Source of the DNA: Gracilibacter sp.
Lineage (GTDB): Bacteria > Bacillota > Desulfitobacteriia > Desulfitobacteriales > Syntrophobotulaceae
Direction: 5' to 3'
DNA length: 42,087 nt
NCBI GenBank assembly: GCA_024637055.1
Contig: JAGXFZ010000083.1
Span: 1 to 42,087 of the forward strand
Position numbers and translations under genes: made by a program. Of this stretch, positions 7,796-16,680 are shown piece after piece (the stretch's first letter is position 1; every line of letters begins with the position of its first letter). The notes beneath the pieces were generated by a model. That model was not told where the DNA came from, made no database searches, and worked only from the letters and a program-made list of their open reading frames with translations.

Positions 7796-8848
7796 TTACT
7801 TATCTGCGAATCTATACCAAATACCGCAAGTACCTTCAGCTGAAACCATACAAGGGCCTTTGGCCTTTAATGGCGTACATGCATTGCCAAATAATGGACA
7901 TCCATTGGGATTAATTCTTCCTGTAATAACCTCGCCACATCTACACGAAGATAAAACATGGTCATCAGTTTCTGTTATTAAGCTTAAAGAGCCTGCATCG
8001 TATTTTTGATATTCTTGGCGTAAGTAGTATCCTGAGTCATCCATTGTGCCTAATCCCCGCCAATGAGCGGGGCCTGGTTCGAAATATTTATCGATGTAGG
8101 TTATCCCAACTTTATTACCTTCAGGCTTAACCATAGAAGGATATAGGTTATGAACTTCATACCTTTGATTACTTACCTGCTTAATTAAATCATAAATGGC
8201 GATTAAAACATGTTCTGCCTCAAATCCTGCTACCACAAACGGCTTTTTGTATCTTCTAGCTAAATCCATATACGCCTGAGAGCCAAGTATGGTACTAACA
8301 TGTCCAGGAGCGATATAGGCATCTATTGTTTGATCGGTTGAACAAATAAAGTCTAAGGCAGGTAAGACCCTACGTAGTGCAGTAAGCATTTTTATATTTG
8401 TAATATTGTCTTTTTCCATTTGTTCTATCAGTAAACTATAAGCTGGAATAGTGGTTTCAAATCCTACACTGGCGAGCACATAAGTGTTACCAGGGTTTTC
8501 ATTAGCTTTCTTAAGTGCTTCTTGTGGTGAATAGATTATTTCTATTCTTGCACCATCAGCCCGGGCATCTCCTAGAGATTGATTTTTTCCCGGCACTTTA
8601 ATCATATCACCAAAAGTCAGTAGGATAGAGTTTGGTTCATGTGACCATTCTATGGTTTTATCAATATAGGATGATGGGGTGACGCACACTGGGCAACCAG
8701 GACCAGATATAAGTTGGATTGCTGGTGAGAGCATACTTCTAATTCCATTCTTAAAGATGCTCGAGGTATGGGTACCGCAGACCTCCATGATTCTGAGCTT
8801 ATGTCCGTCATAAGTCTTAATCTCTTGGATAATGCTTTCTAGGTTCAT
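7796..8848 (-). CDS. hypD: Hydrogenase maturation protein HypD
   Basis: HypD is the iron-sulfur scaffold on which the Fe(CN)2CO unit of [NiFe]-hydrogenase is built, together with HypC. The 350-residue protein has 'CGTHT' starting at C24, 'GPGCPVC' with C52 and C55, and C-terminal cysteines in 'SCRCGEVITG', 'GCPLFGNAC' and 'GPC...GTC' that hold the [4Fe-4S] cluster. Its ATG overlaps the hypC stop codon (ATGA), so the two are translationally coupled, matching their physical complex. Confidence 0.97.
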   Translation of the reverse strand: MNLESIIQEIKTYDGHKLRIMEVCGTHTSSIFKNGIRSMLSPAIQLISGPGCPVCVTPSSYIDKTIEWSHEPNSILLTFGDMIKVPGKNQSLGDARADGARIEIIYSPQEALKKANENPGNTYVLASVGFETTIPAYSLLIEQMEKDNITNIKMLTALRRVLPALDFICSTDQTIDAYIAPGHVSTILGSQAYMDLARRYKKPFVVAGFEAEHVLIAIYDLIKQVSNQRYEVHNLYPSMVKPEGNKVGITYIDKYFEPGPAHWRGLGTMDDSGYYLRQEYQKYDAGSLSLITETDDHVLSSCRCGEVITGRINPNGCPLFGNACTPLKAKGPCMVSAEGTCGIWYRFADK

Positions 8849-9060
8849 TGCAGTGACTCCAATTCTTTAAACAAGTCTAGCAATTCTTGAGCGGCATCTT
8901 GCTTCATCACTTCAATAGCACATCCGGCGTGAACCAAGACATAGTCTCCAATTTGAGCATCAACAATACTGAGATTCACTTTTACAACGTTTCCCTGAAA
9001 ATCGACCTTGCCTATAGTATCCGTAATTTCTATGACTTTCCCTGGAATTGCGACACACAT
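8845..9060 (-). CDS. hypC: Hydrogenase maturation chaperone HypC
   Basis: This 71-residue chaperone begins MCVAIPGKV, with the essential Cys2 that binds the Fe(CN)2CO unit and the large hydrogenase subunit precursor. The conserved 'GDYVLVHAGCAIE' follows near residue 40. It is the first gene of the unit hypC-hypD-hypE-LTA synthase-like-aminotransferase-nitroreductase. A candidate promoter with a palindrome over the -35 region lies immediately upstream. Confidence 0.97.
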   Translation of the reverse strand: MCVAIPGKVIEITDTIGKVDFQGNVVKVNLSIVDAQIGDYVLVHAGCAIEVMKQDAAQELLDLFKELESLQ

Positions 9061-9085
9061 ACCTTTTCACCATCCATATTGTATT

Positions 9086-9118
9086 ATTATACTGTTCTTT
9101 TATGTTAGTTTAACATAA
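9086..9118 (-). promoter_or_regulatory. Candidate hypC promoter with palindromic operator
   Basis: On the minus strand, TATAAT (forward 9086-9091) lies about 25 bases before hypC. The -35 region is covered by the perfect palindrome TTATGTTA-GTT-TAACATAA (9100-9118). Such an arrangement would let a dimeric regulator control hypCDE. The regulator is unknown. Confidence 0.5.
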
Positions 9119-9140
9119 TTATTGCCTTTATGACTATCTG

Positions 9141-9204
9141 AAAAACCGCAATAGAAAAGCGTGGAAATTATGTTACGGGTTAATCAAATGTTCCACGCTT
9201 TTCT
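9141..9204 (-). terminator. Hairpin between hypB and hypC, probable terminator of the hypAB unit
   Basis: GAAAAGCGTGGAA (9154-9166) pairs with TTCCACGCTTTTC (9191-9203), extended by one A-T pair, across a 24-base loop. Read on the minus strand, the hairpin is followed by an imperfect T-rich tract (GCGGTTTTTC). It lies 28 bases after hypB. Confidence 0.65.
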
Positions 9205-9231
9205 TCGCCTTGTTTGTTGAAATACTATTTC

Positions 9232-9885
9232 TTAGGTCAGATTATTCTCTTTCAACCAAGCCGTTACTTCGCCAAACCCTTGGCCATTTTTAGCATTAAC
9301 TTCAAAAATCGGAGTGGTTTTATTTAATGCTCTAATCCCCTTATAGAAGAAGTCATCATCAAAATCTACGAATTCTTTTAAATCACATTTAGTTAGCAAT
9401 ATTAAGTCGGCTTTTTCAAAGGCTAGCGGATATTTATATGGCTTATCACTACCCTCCGCTGCAGAGCAGATGAGCATTTTAATATGTTCACCTATCTGAA
9501 ACTCAGCCGGACAAACTAGGTTGCCAATATTTTCTATGAACAATATTCCTGGTTTATCTATTTTTAATCCTTGTAAAGAGGATTGAATCACCGGGGCATC
9601 TAAATGACAGGCACCGTTTGTATTAATCTGAATCGTATCGATTCCTAATTCTTGTAGTTTAACCGCATCGATATCGGATTCAATATCCCCTTCGATAACA
9701 TAGAATTGTTTATCAGGGTTATTTTGAATTATGCTTATAATACTTGAGGTTTTACCAGCACCTGGAGCGCCCATGACATTAATGACAAAAACGCCGGCAT
9801 CATTTAGCTTCTTATTGACTTCTTGCGCAATTCTATCGTTCTCATCATGAATATTTTGAACTACTTCGATCTCTTTGCCAGACAT
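9232..9885 (-). CDS. hypB: Hydrogenase nickel-insertion GTPase HypB
   Basis: HypB is a SIMIBI GTPase that works with HypA to insert nickel into [NiFe]-hydrogenase. Motifs are the P-loop 'GAPGAGKTSS', 'EGDIESDIDA', the metal-site segment 'NTNGACHLDA' with Cys and His at the dimer interface, and 'LTKCDL' as the guanine-specificity loop. Both the N-terminal CxxCGC nickel site and the His-rich stretch found in some homologues are absent. The ATG at 9885 has GAGGTG 6 bases upstream and is preferred over the GTG at 9894. The hypA stop lies 15 bases upstream. Confidence 0.96.
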   Translation of the reverse strand: MSGKEIEVVQNIHDENDRIAQEVNKKLNDAGVFVINVMGAPGAGKTSSIISIIQNNPDKQFYVIEGDIESDIDAVKLQELGIDTIQINTNGACHLDAPVIQSSLQGLKIDKPGILFIENIGNLVCPAEFQIGEHIKMLICSAAEGSDKPYKYPLAFEKADLILLTKCDLKEFVDFDDDFFYKGIRALNKTTPIFEVNAKNGQGFGEVTAWLKENNLT

Positions 9886-9900
9886 ATTGCTCACCTCTTT

Positions 9901-10245
9901 TTAAGTTTCAATTTCGATACTTTTGACATAAAACTCTTTTCCAATTTTCGTTGGTTCACCGTCCTGTCCACATTCAGGGCAGGCGAAGGAAAGCGGTTTC
10001 CTAATAAAATCTATCTTACAGACAGGACATCTCCATTTTGCTTTTACATGTTCAACTTCTAAAATAGCACCCTCACAGAGAGTTCCTTTAGAGATTACAT
10101 CAAAATACATCTGAATAGAGTGACCGATGAATCCAGAGTACTCACCTACAACTAAGGTAATGCGAGTAACTATGAGCGCATCATTTTCCTTCGCTTGGTT
10201 GGATGCAATTTGAATTATCTGTTGCGTGATACCATATTCATGCAT
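9901..10245 (-). CDS. hypA: Hydrogenase nickel metallochaperone HypA
   Basis: This 114-residue protein begins MHEYGI; His2 and the N-terminal amine bind Ni(II). The zinc site consists of two CxxC pairs, 'CPVC' and 'CPEC', near residues 73-93. HypA passes nickel to HypB and the hydrogenase large subunit. The gene starts 22 bases after a class I aminotransferase gene, so it probably shares that transcript. The ribosome site (AAAGAAG) is weak. Confidence 0.96.
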   Translation of the reverse strand: MHEYGITQQIIQIASNQAKENDALIVTRITLVVGEYSGFIGHSIQMYFDVISKGTLCEGAILEVEHVKAKWRCPVCKIDFIRKPLSFACPECGQDGEPTKIGKEFYVKSIEIET

Positions 10246-10267
10246 CTTCTTTCACTACTTCACCTTA

Positions 10268-11437
10268 CTACAGTTTATTTAGTGCTTGCCCAATACGGTT
10301 TACCGCTTTTTCGATATTGTCAAGAGAGTTGGCATAGGAAATCCTTAGATATCCTTCTCCATAGCTTCCAAAAGAACTTCCTCCTAGTGTTGCTACTCCA
10401 GCTTCGTAGAGAAGATAATCAGCCATTTCTATACTAGGTTTATTAAACTGTTTAATATTAGGGAAGGCATAAAACGCTCCTTTGGGTTTCAGACATGTAA
10501 CTTTAGATATAGAGTTGAGTCCATCGACAATGCTGTCTCTTCTAATCTTAAATTGTTCCACTCTACTCTTAACTTCCTCCTGAGGGCCAGTCAGAGCCTC
10601 AATACAGGCCATTTGGGTAAAACCAGCTAAACAGGAGGTACTATTTGTTACAAGTTTGGAGATATGAAAAGCTAGTTCTTTGGGCATCACCCCGTAACCT
10701 GCACGCCATCCTGTCATAGCGTAGGTTTTAGAAAAACCATTAAGAATTATGGTCTTTTCTCTCATACCTGGTAATGATGTAATCGAATGCGATTTGCCCT
10801 CATAAACAATATTTTCATATATCTCATCAGAAAGAACTACAATATCTCTATCAGCGATTAAATCGGCAATGTCTTTCAAATCTTGTTGTGTAAGCATCCC
10901 TCCGGTAGGGTTTTGGGGTGTATTGATAATCAACATCTTAGTCTTATCAGTGATAAGTTGTTTCAATTCTTCGATGTCCATCCTAAATTCATTTTCTTCA
11001 CGTAAAGGAATGGGGACAGGTGTTCCTCCGGCGAAATTAATTACAGATTCATAGATTGGAAATCCTGGATTTGGATAAATAACCTCATCTCCTGGATTGA
11101 CTAGAGATAAGATAGAGTAAAACATTATAGGTTTGCCCCCAGCTGTCATAACTACTTCTTCAGGTTCTACCGTATACCCTCTAGTCCTGCCAATATAATC
11201 AGCTATTACTTGTCTGGCCTCACCTATACCAGGGGAAGGAGTATACTTAGTCATACCGGCACGCATACATTCTACGCCTTTTTCTATAACGTTTGATGGG
11301 GTAGCAAAATCTGGTTCCCCTATTTCAAGATGAATTATTTCCTTCCCTTGAGCTTCTAAAGCTCTGGCTTTGGCCAACATTTCAAAGGCTGTTTCGCTAC
11401 CGAGTACATTCATCCGATCTGCAAGCATATTTTTCAT
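10268..11437 (-). CDS. Class I PLP-dependent aminotransferase (aspartate aminotransferase-like)
   Basis: This 389-residue fold-type I aminotransferase has 'NTPQNPTGG' near residue 172, the Asp-x-Ile-Tyr pair 'SDEIYENI', the PLP lysine in 'GFSKTYAMTGWRAGY' near 237, and the C-terminal substrate-carboxylate Arg in 'YLRISYA'. This pattern fits the aspartate/alanine/aromatic aminotransferase I-gamma group, but substrate choice is not certain. GGAGAG precedes the ATG by 7 bases. It is the first gene of the unit that continues into hypA and hypB. No functional link to hydrogenase is evident. Confidence 0.9.
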   Translation of the reverse strand: MKNMLADRMNVLGSETAFEMLAKARALEAQGKEIIHLEIGEPDFATPSNVIEKGVECMRAGMTKYTPSPGIGEARQVIADYIGRTRGYTVEPEEVVMTAGGKPIMFYSILSLVNPGDEVIYPNPGFPIYESVINFAGGTPVPIPLREENEFRMDIEELKQLITDKTKMLIINTPQNPTGGMLTQQDLKDIADLIADRDIVVLSDEIYENIVYEGKSHSITSLPGMREKTIILNGFSKTYAMTGWRAGYGVMPKELAFHISKLVTNSTSCLAGFTQMACIEALTGPQEEVKSRVEQFKIRRDSIVDGLNSISKVTCLKPKGAFYAFPNIKQFNKPSIEMADYLLYEAGVATLGGSSFGSYGEGYLRISYANSLDNIEKAVNRIGQALNKL

Positions 11438-11529
11438 TTTTTAACTCTCCATCCTCACTAATTCATTTTATCTAATTTTACCTTAGTTACCCTAACTAAT
11501 GCAATAATGGTCACATTTTAGAGTCGAGG

Positions 11530-11560
11530 TTAAAAGAAAGTGTCCCATCTTGGGACACCT
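11530..11560 (-). terminator. Terminator of the EF-G-like gene
   Basis: GTGTCCCA (11540-11547) pairs with TGGGACAC (11551-11558) across a 3-base loop. On the minus strand it is followed by TTTCTTTTAA. It lies about 30 bases after the EF-G-like stop codon. Confidence 0.8.
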
Positions 11561-11586
11561 CCTTTGTAGGTCAATATTCTTGATTA

Positions 11587-13551
11587 TTATTGTGCTTTAA
11601 GTTTAGCAACGAGAGAATCACATAATCTAGTTGGAACTTCTTCATATCCAATAAACTTAGTTGTGAATGATCCCCTTCCTTGGGTCATGGCCTTTAAGTC
11701 AATCGTATATCTCATCATCTCTGATTGAGGGACCTGTGCTTTAATAACTTGAGATTTGCCATCAGGCTCCATTCCCAAAACTCTGCCTCTCTTGGTATTG
11801 ATATCTCCGATCACATCACCCATGAAAGCCTCAGGAACCTTTATTTCTGCTTCTACAATAGGCTCCATGAGTGTAGGGCTAGCCTGTTCAGCACCTTTCT
11901 TAAACGCCAGTATAGCTGCTAGCTTAAATGCCATCTCGTTAGAGTCAACGCTGTGATAGGAACCGTCATACAGCGTGAATTTCAGATTGGTCATAGGATA
12001 ACCTGCCAAGAATCCTTCTGCTGTAGCTTCGCGCAGACCCTTCTCTACTGCCGGAAAGAAGTTCCTGGGAACTGCTCCTCCGAAAACTTTCTCGGTAAAC
12101 TCGAATTCTGATTCTGGGTTTGGCTCCATCTTAATCCAGACATGACCATATTGTCCTGCTCCGCCACTCTGTTTCTTATGTTTTCCTTCTACTTGCACGA
12201 GCTTTTTGATGGTCTCTCTGTATGGGACTCTGGGAACCTCCATCTCCACGGCAACTCCGAATTTCCTTGCTAGTTTCTCACTGACTACATCAAGCTGCAT
12301 ATCTCCCATGCCCATAAGAATGGTTTGCTTGGTTTCCATATTTTTGCTGAGCCTGATGGTTGGGTCCTCATCTGCCAAGCGAGCCAGGGAAGAACCTAGT
12401 TTATCTTCGTCACCTTTGCTCTTAGGCCTAATAGAAACAGGCAGGCAAGGTTGAGGGAAGTTTATGCCATCAAGTTGAATTATTTTATCTTTGGCACAAA
12501 ACGTATCGGCGGTTTTTGTTACCTGTAGTTTAGCTGTTACTGCGATATCCCCAGGCTGGACATTCGGCGTGTTATCCTGCGTCTTTCCTTTCAGGAAGAA
12601 TACCTGACCCAACTTCTCCTCAACCTCTCTGGTTGAGTTATATACCAAGGAGTCGCCAGCGAAAGTACCGCCATATACTCTAAAGAACGTCATTTTTCCG
12701 AGGAAGGGGTCAGCCAGTGTTTTGAAGACTAGAGCTGCTTTCTCTGCAACAGGGGTTGGGGCAGGAACATAATCAGCCACATATTGAATCAATTCTTTCA
12801 CACCGATATTCTTTTCTGTCGATCCGAAAAGCACCGGTACAATCATGTTTTGTGCAATCGCTTTTTGGGTTATGGTTTTTAAGTCATTATCATCAAGGGT
12901 TTCCCCTTCAAGGTATTTCATAAGCACTTCATCGTCAGCTTCTGCGGTAGCTTCGGCAAGACCTTCCTTGAGTATTTCTATATCTTCTTTATACTTCTCT
13001 GGAATATCACTTTGGAACATATCGATAACGCCCTCGAAGTTTTCTTCTTTACCTACAGGAATCTGCATTTGTACAAATCTTGTATTAGGATAGGTAACTT
13101 TTATTTGTTCTAGAATTTTTTCATAATCTGTATTTTCTCTATCGAGCTTATTAATAAAAAGGGTTCTTGGAAGATCTCTTTCATCCATTAAGTCCCAGAT
13201 AATTTCAGCCTGAACTTCTAATCCCCCAGCTGCACAAAGAACCAAGACGCCACTCTCTACAACACGTAGAGCACTGATAACTTCACCTATAAAGTCAGAG
13301 TAACCAGGAGTATCTAATACATTAACCTTTACACCTTGGTGTTCAATTGGAATCAGAGAAGTACTTATAGATAATTGACGTTGGGTTTCCTCCTGGAGAT
13401 AATCCGAAACGGTGTTGCCATCGGTTACCTTACCAATACGGGTTACAGCACCTGCGTTGTACAATAGTGTTTCAGCTAGTGAAGTTTTTCCAGCTCCGCC
13501 ATGTCCTACAAGACAAATATTACGAATATTGTTGGTTTCGTAACTCTTCAA
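11587..13551 (-). CDS. Elongation factor G-like GTPase (EF-G2 type)
   Basis: This 654-residue translational GTPase has all EF-G domains but is the shorter paralogue. G1 is 'GHGGAGKT' (about residues 16-23) rather than the canonical 'GHIDAGKTT'; G3 is 'DTPGYSDF', G4 'NKLD', and 'GAGQYGHVWIKMEP' marks domain IV. The length matches the EF-G-2 group seen in Thermus and many Clostridia, whose role is unsettled and which does not replace canonical EF-G. It is not next to rpsL/rpsG/tuf genes, which supports paralogue status. The start is TTG at 13551, with GGGGAG 6 bases upstream. The gene is monocistronic, with its own terminator. Confidence 0.88.
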   Translation of the reverse strand: MKSYETNNIRNICLVGHGGAGKTSLAETLLYNAGAVTRIGKVTDGNTVSDYLQEETQRQLSISTSLIPIEHQGVKVNVLDTPGYSDFIGEVISALRVVESGVLVLCAAGGLEVQAEIIWDLMDERDLPRTLFINKLDRENTDYEKILEQIKVTYPNTRFVQMQIPVGKEENFEGVIDMFQSDIPEKYKEDIEILKEGLAEATAEADDEVLMKYLEGETLDDNDLKTITQKAIAQNMIVPVLFGSTEKNIGVKELIQYVADYVPAPTPVAEKAALVFKTLADPFLGKMTFFRVYGGTFAGDSLVYNSTREVEEKLGQVFFLKGKTQDNTPNVQPGDIAVTAKLQVTKTADTFCAKDKIIQLDGINFPQPCLPVSIRPKSKGDEDKLGSSLARLADEDPTIRLSKNMETKQTILMGMGDMQLDVVSEKLARKFGVAVEMEVPRVPYRETIKKLVQVEGKHKKQSGGAGQYGHVWIKMEPNPESEFEFTEKVFGGAVPRNFFPAVEKGLREATAEGFLAGYPMTNLKFTLYDGSYHSVDSNEMAFKLAAILAFKKGAEQASPTLMEPIVEAEIKVPEAFMGDVIGDINTKRGRVLGMEPDGKSQVIKAQVPQSEMMRYTIDLKAMTQGRGSFTTKFIGYEEVPTRLCDSLVAKLKAQ

Positions 13552-13751
13552 GTAAATCTCCCCTTTGTTATTTATTAAATAAGCATTCAGAAAATTTATA
13601 TTATTATAACATTACTTAATTTAATAGGGTTTTGTCAAATTCTTTTTTTAAAAATCTGCAATAAATTACTGATAGAGCATGAGCTTATTTCCTGGTGCAT
13701 AAGTTGAATATGAAATGACTATTTCTCAACTTGTTTATCAGGGAGGTTTTT

Positions 13752-15290
13752 ATGCCAAAAAACGGTCTGCTTTACGGAGCGATTATTCTATTTGCGGCAA
13801 ACCTCATTAATCGTATTCTTGGATTCATATATCAATACCTCATAATGCGTTATGTAGGTAGTGAAGCGTATGGACTCTTTTATATGGTATTCCCAGTTTA
13901 TATGACTGCTTTAGTTTTAACAACAGCCGGTATACCTCTAGCTATATCTAAACTGGTATCTGAGAAAGTATCTATGGGTCGTTACGGTGAGGCACATAAA
14001 GTCTTTAGAGTTGCTTTTATGATGCTCTTTATATCAGGATTCATAGTTTCTTTAGCGCTTTATGTTAATATTCCTTTTATTGTGGATAAATTCTTTTCAG
14101 ATCCACGGATATTAACTGTTTTTAAAATATGTATCCCTTCTGTCTTCATCGTTTCCATAGCCTCTGCCTTCAGAGGATACTTTCAAGGTCTGCAAAATAT
14201 GATCCCTTCTGCTATCAGTCAAATATTCGAACAGATACTCAGAGTTACGCTTGGGTTTGCACTTTCCTTTAAACTACTTAACTATGGGGTGGAATGGGCA
14301 GCAGCAGGGCTAGCAGTAGGAATGCTAGCCGGAGAGATATTAGGTTTATTCGTCATTAGTATTCATTACCTGAGGTACAAGAGCCAAATTCCTGCAAGCA
14401 AATCCAGTAATGAATCGACAAGAAGTATTCTTACGAATCTGTTAGGGCTTTCTTTGCCTGTTACAGGTAGCCGCTTGATGTCCACAGGTTTGTCAGCACT
14501 TGATGCTATCATTATACCTCGACAACTACAGTTAGCTGGCTATACGTCTAGCAGTGCTGCTTCACTCTTTGGACAATTTAGTGGTACAGCTTTAACTCTT
14601 CTAACGTTTCCTAGTGTTTTTACTTTTGCTTTAGCAACATCACTTGTTCCTGCTATATCTGAAGCCATTAGTAGGAACGATTATAAGCTTGCTGAGAATA
14701 GATGCTTAGACGCCCTCCGCTATACGATTATTCTTGGATTGCCATGTGTCCTTATTTTATTCTATTTTGCAGATCCCTTAACCAAGTTATTTAATAGCGC
14801 TGAGATTGCTCCTGTCTTAAGGGTTTTAGCCATAGGTGGACTTTTTGCTTATATTCAACAAACAACTACCGGAATCCTACAAGGTTTAGGCAGGACATCT
14901 CTTCCATTATTACATTCCGCCATAAGTGCTGCCTTCCGCTTGCCACTTCTAATCCATGTAACGAGTATTCCTACATGGGGTTTAGTTGGTAGTGCATGGA
15001 TATATGTACTAAGCTTTTTCTTTATAGCTGTCTTAAATATGATGGCTATAAAACGTTGTATAAAACTCACTTATGAAGTAAAAAATCTTGTTCTCCAACC
15101 ATTCATAGCTGGACTTGGTATGGTGATTCTATTTAGGATAATATCTCAATTTACTGCATTATCTTTACTTTCGTGCATCGTATCTACTTTCGTAGGTTTT
15201 ATCGTCTATTTTGCAATCTTATTTCTTAACGGCGGCATTAGCAAAACAGATTTAAGAAAGATTCCGTATATCAATAGACTTATTAAATAA
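13752..15290 (+). CDS. spoVB: SpoVB-like polysaccharide/lipid II flippase (MOP superfamily)
   Basis: This 512-residue protein has about 14 membrane helices and the N-terminal signature of the SpoVB/MurJ-like group ('GAIILFAANLINRILGFIYQ', then 'GSEAYGLFYMVFPVY'). In Bacillus, SpoVB is needed for spore cortex synthesis and is thought to move lipid-linked peptidoglycan precursors. The ATG at 13752 is preferred because AGGGAGG lies 6 bases before it; the longer frame from a TTG at 13731 would place that ribosome site inside the gene. It is a single-gene unit, divergent from the EF-G-like gene. Other YabM-type paralogues share this profile. Confidence 0.85.
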   Translation: MPKNGLLYGAIILFAANLINRILGFIYQYLIMRYVGSEAYGLFYMVFPVYMTALVLTTAGIPLAISKLVSEKVSMGRYGEAHKVFRVAFMMLFISGFIVSLALYVNIPFIVDKFFSDPRILTVFKICIPSVFIVSIASAFRGYFQGLQNMIPSAISQIFEQILRVTLGFALSFKLLNYGVEWAAAGLAVGMLAGEILGLFVISIHYLRYKSQIPASKSSNESTRSILTNLLGLSLPVTGSRLMSTGLSALDAIIIPRQLQLAGYTSSSAASLFGQFSGTALTLLTFPSVFTFALATSLVPAISEAISRNDYKLAENRCLDALRYTIILGLPCVLILFYFADPLTKLFNSAEIAPVLRVLAIGGLFAYIQQTTTGILQGLGRTSLPLLHSAISAAFRLPLLIHVTSIPTWGLVGSAWIYVLSFFFIAVLNMMAIKRCIKLTYEVKNLVLQPFIAGLGMVILFRIISQFTALSLLSCIVSTFVGFIVYFAILFLNGGISKTDLRKIPYINRLIK

Positions 15291-15615
15291 AATATTTGTG
15301 TATTACTTAGTGAACCAATGACACAAATTATGTAAGCTGCATCGCAGCATGCACGACAAGCGGAGCAGGTAGCCCAAGACCACAATACTATCTGCACCGT
15401 AGCATGCACGGCAAGCGGAGCACGGATGCGGAGCGCGGCAGTTTACCGCTCCTTGCCATCCATGGCACTACGGTACTTGTCCATCCGTGGACTTTACGCC
15501 AGGAGGGCGTTATTGCCGAAAAGTGCTTGCTGCGTTGCAGCTCTCACCTCGAATGGAGCGGTGAACGGGTAATGCGCAAATATTTGATACTAATAACAAA
15601 TGAAAAGGATTTTTG
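15291..15615. repeat. GC-rich island with a duplicated 31-base unit
   Basis: This non-coding stretch is much richer in G and C than its surroundings. A 31-base unit occurs twice in direct orientation, at 15337-15367 and 15392-15422, matching at 28 of 31 positions and containing GCATGCACG and CAAGCGGAGCA. Small hairpins follow, such as GCCATCCATGGC and GTCCATCCGTGGAC (to about 15495). It resembles dispersed intergenic repeat elements, though only this copy can be seen. An open frame crosses it by chance. Confidence 0.65.
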
Positions 15616-15867
15616 TTATCCAAACCACTTACGGATACTCGTACCCCAATGCCAATAAGTTAATATAAACAATCCAGCCCCTATAAGTACTAAAAGGATC
15701 TTATACATAAAATATACCTTGACCACTGATAAAATAAAAACAAAGAAAGCAAGTAAAGCAGGAATTGCTAGAATTATTTTATAGTTAGTTTTTTCACCTT
15801 TCTTACGAGAAAAGACGAAAAATATTAAGAATAAGAAAAAGTAAAAAATGAATATACCAAATTCCAT
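15616..15867 (-). CDS. Small integral membrane protein of unknown function
   Basis: This 83-residue protein has no recognised family. It consists almost entirely of three hydrophobic segments: about residues 3-20, a middle pair around 32-50, and 56-75. A basic loop, 'SRKKGEKTNYK', lies between the first two, and the tail ends 'GTSIRKWFG'. It follows surE with a single base between the surE stop and the ATG at 15867. The ribosome site GGAG lies inside the last codons of surE, pointing to translational coupling. A start at 15882 would add five residues but lose this site. Confidence 0.6.
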   Translation of the reverse strand: MEFGIFIFYFFLFLIFFVFSRKKGEKTNYKIILAIPALLAFFVFILSVVKVYFMYKILLVLIGAGLFILTYWHWGTSIRKWFG

Positions 15868-15868
15868 T

Positions 15869-16639
15869 TTAATAGTCTCCATGATTCATTAGGATTTTCA
15901 GGTCTTCAAGCCTTTTATAATCTGTTAAATCGCCATGTAAAGGTGTGATAGAAATATACCCTTGGTTAATTGCCTGTAAGTCAGTATCTTGCTCATCCTC
16001 ATAAATCAGTTTACCTGTAATCCAATAGTATTCTTTGCCGAGAGGAGCAGTGCGATTTTCATACGCGTTATCGTATACTGATTTTCCAAGTTTGGTGATT
16101 CTGAAACCGTTCCAGCCGTCTTGTTCAATTCCAGGTATGTTGATGTTTAATAACCCATCTTTATAATGAATTATTTTATCTTCCCTATCTATCATGCCCT
16201 TAATATATTTAGCCGTAGGCAAATAATCATCATAATCACTGGATGCTAGAGAAACTGCTAAAGAAGGAATTCCTAGTAATGCCCCTTCCATAGCCGCTGC
16301 CACAGTTCCAGAATAGAATACGTCGGTTCCGAGATTAGGCCCGCCATTGATACCTGATATCAGTAAATCAGGTTTAAATGGCAGTATATCACCTTGAAGT
16401 GCTAGTTTTACACAATCGGTTGGTGTGCCGTTAATGGCAAAACCAATGTCATTATTTTCCAACTCATGACTAGTCGTAAATAAGGGTTTATGCAATGTAA
16501 TAGACCGCCCCGCAGCAGACCGTTGTCTTTCGGGTGCTACTATATAGATTTGGTGTTTTTGGTCTGAAGCTAAAGTCTTGTATAGTGTTTTGATTCCTGG
16601 AGCAAAAAAACCATCATCGTTAGTCAATATTATTTTCAT
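15869..16639 (-). CDS. surE: 5'/3'-nucleotidase SurE
   Basis: SurE is a metal-dependent survival phosphatase acting on nucleoside monophosphates. The 256-residue protein carries the metal-binding 'TNDDG' at residues 6-10, 'RSAAGRSIT' near 40, 'NGTPTDCVKLAL' near 88-99 and 'SGINGGPNLGTDVFYSGTVAAAMEG' near 110. It lies 41 bases downstream of folE in the same orientation and is coupled to a small membrane protein gene downstream. Confidence 0.95.
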   Translation of the reverse strand: MKIILTNDDGFFAPGIKTLYKTLASDQKHQIYIVAPERQRSAAGRSITLHKPLFTTSHELENNDIGFAINGTPTDCVKLALQGDILPFKPDLLISGINGGPNLGTDVFYSGTVAAAMEGALLGIPSLAVSLASSDYDDYLPTAKYIKGMIDREDKIIHYKDGLLNINIPGIEQDGWNGFRITKLGKSVYDNAYENRTAPLGKEYYWITGKLIYEDEQDTDLQAINQGYISITPLHGDLTDYKRLEDLKILMNHGDY

Positions 16640-16680
16640 AAAAGAAACCTACCTCCGATATTTAACTTCGTGGTCAAACC

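Noticed and set aside
15404-15658. An 84-residue open frame on the plus strand
   Set aside because: It runs across the GC-rich repeat island and into the opposite-strand membrane protein gene, with no ribosome site; composition alone keeps it open.
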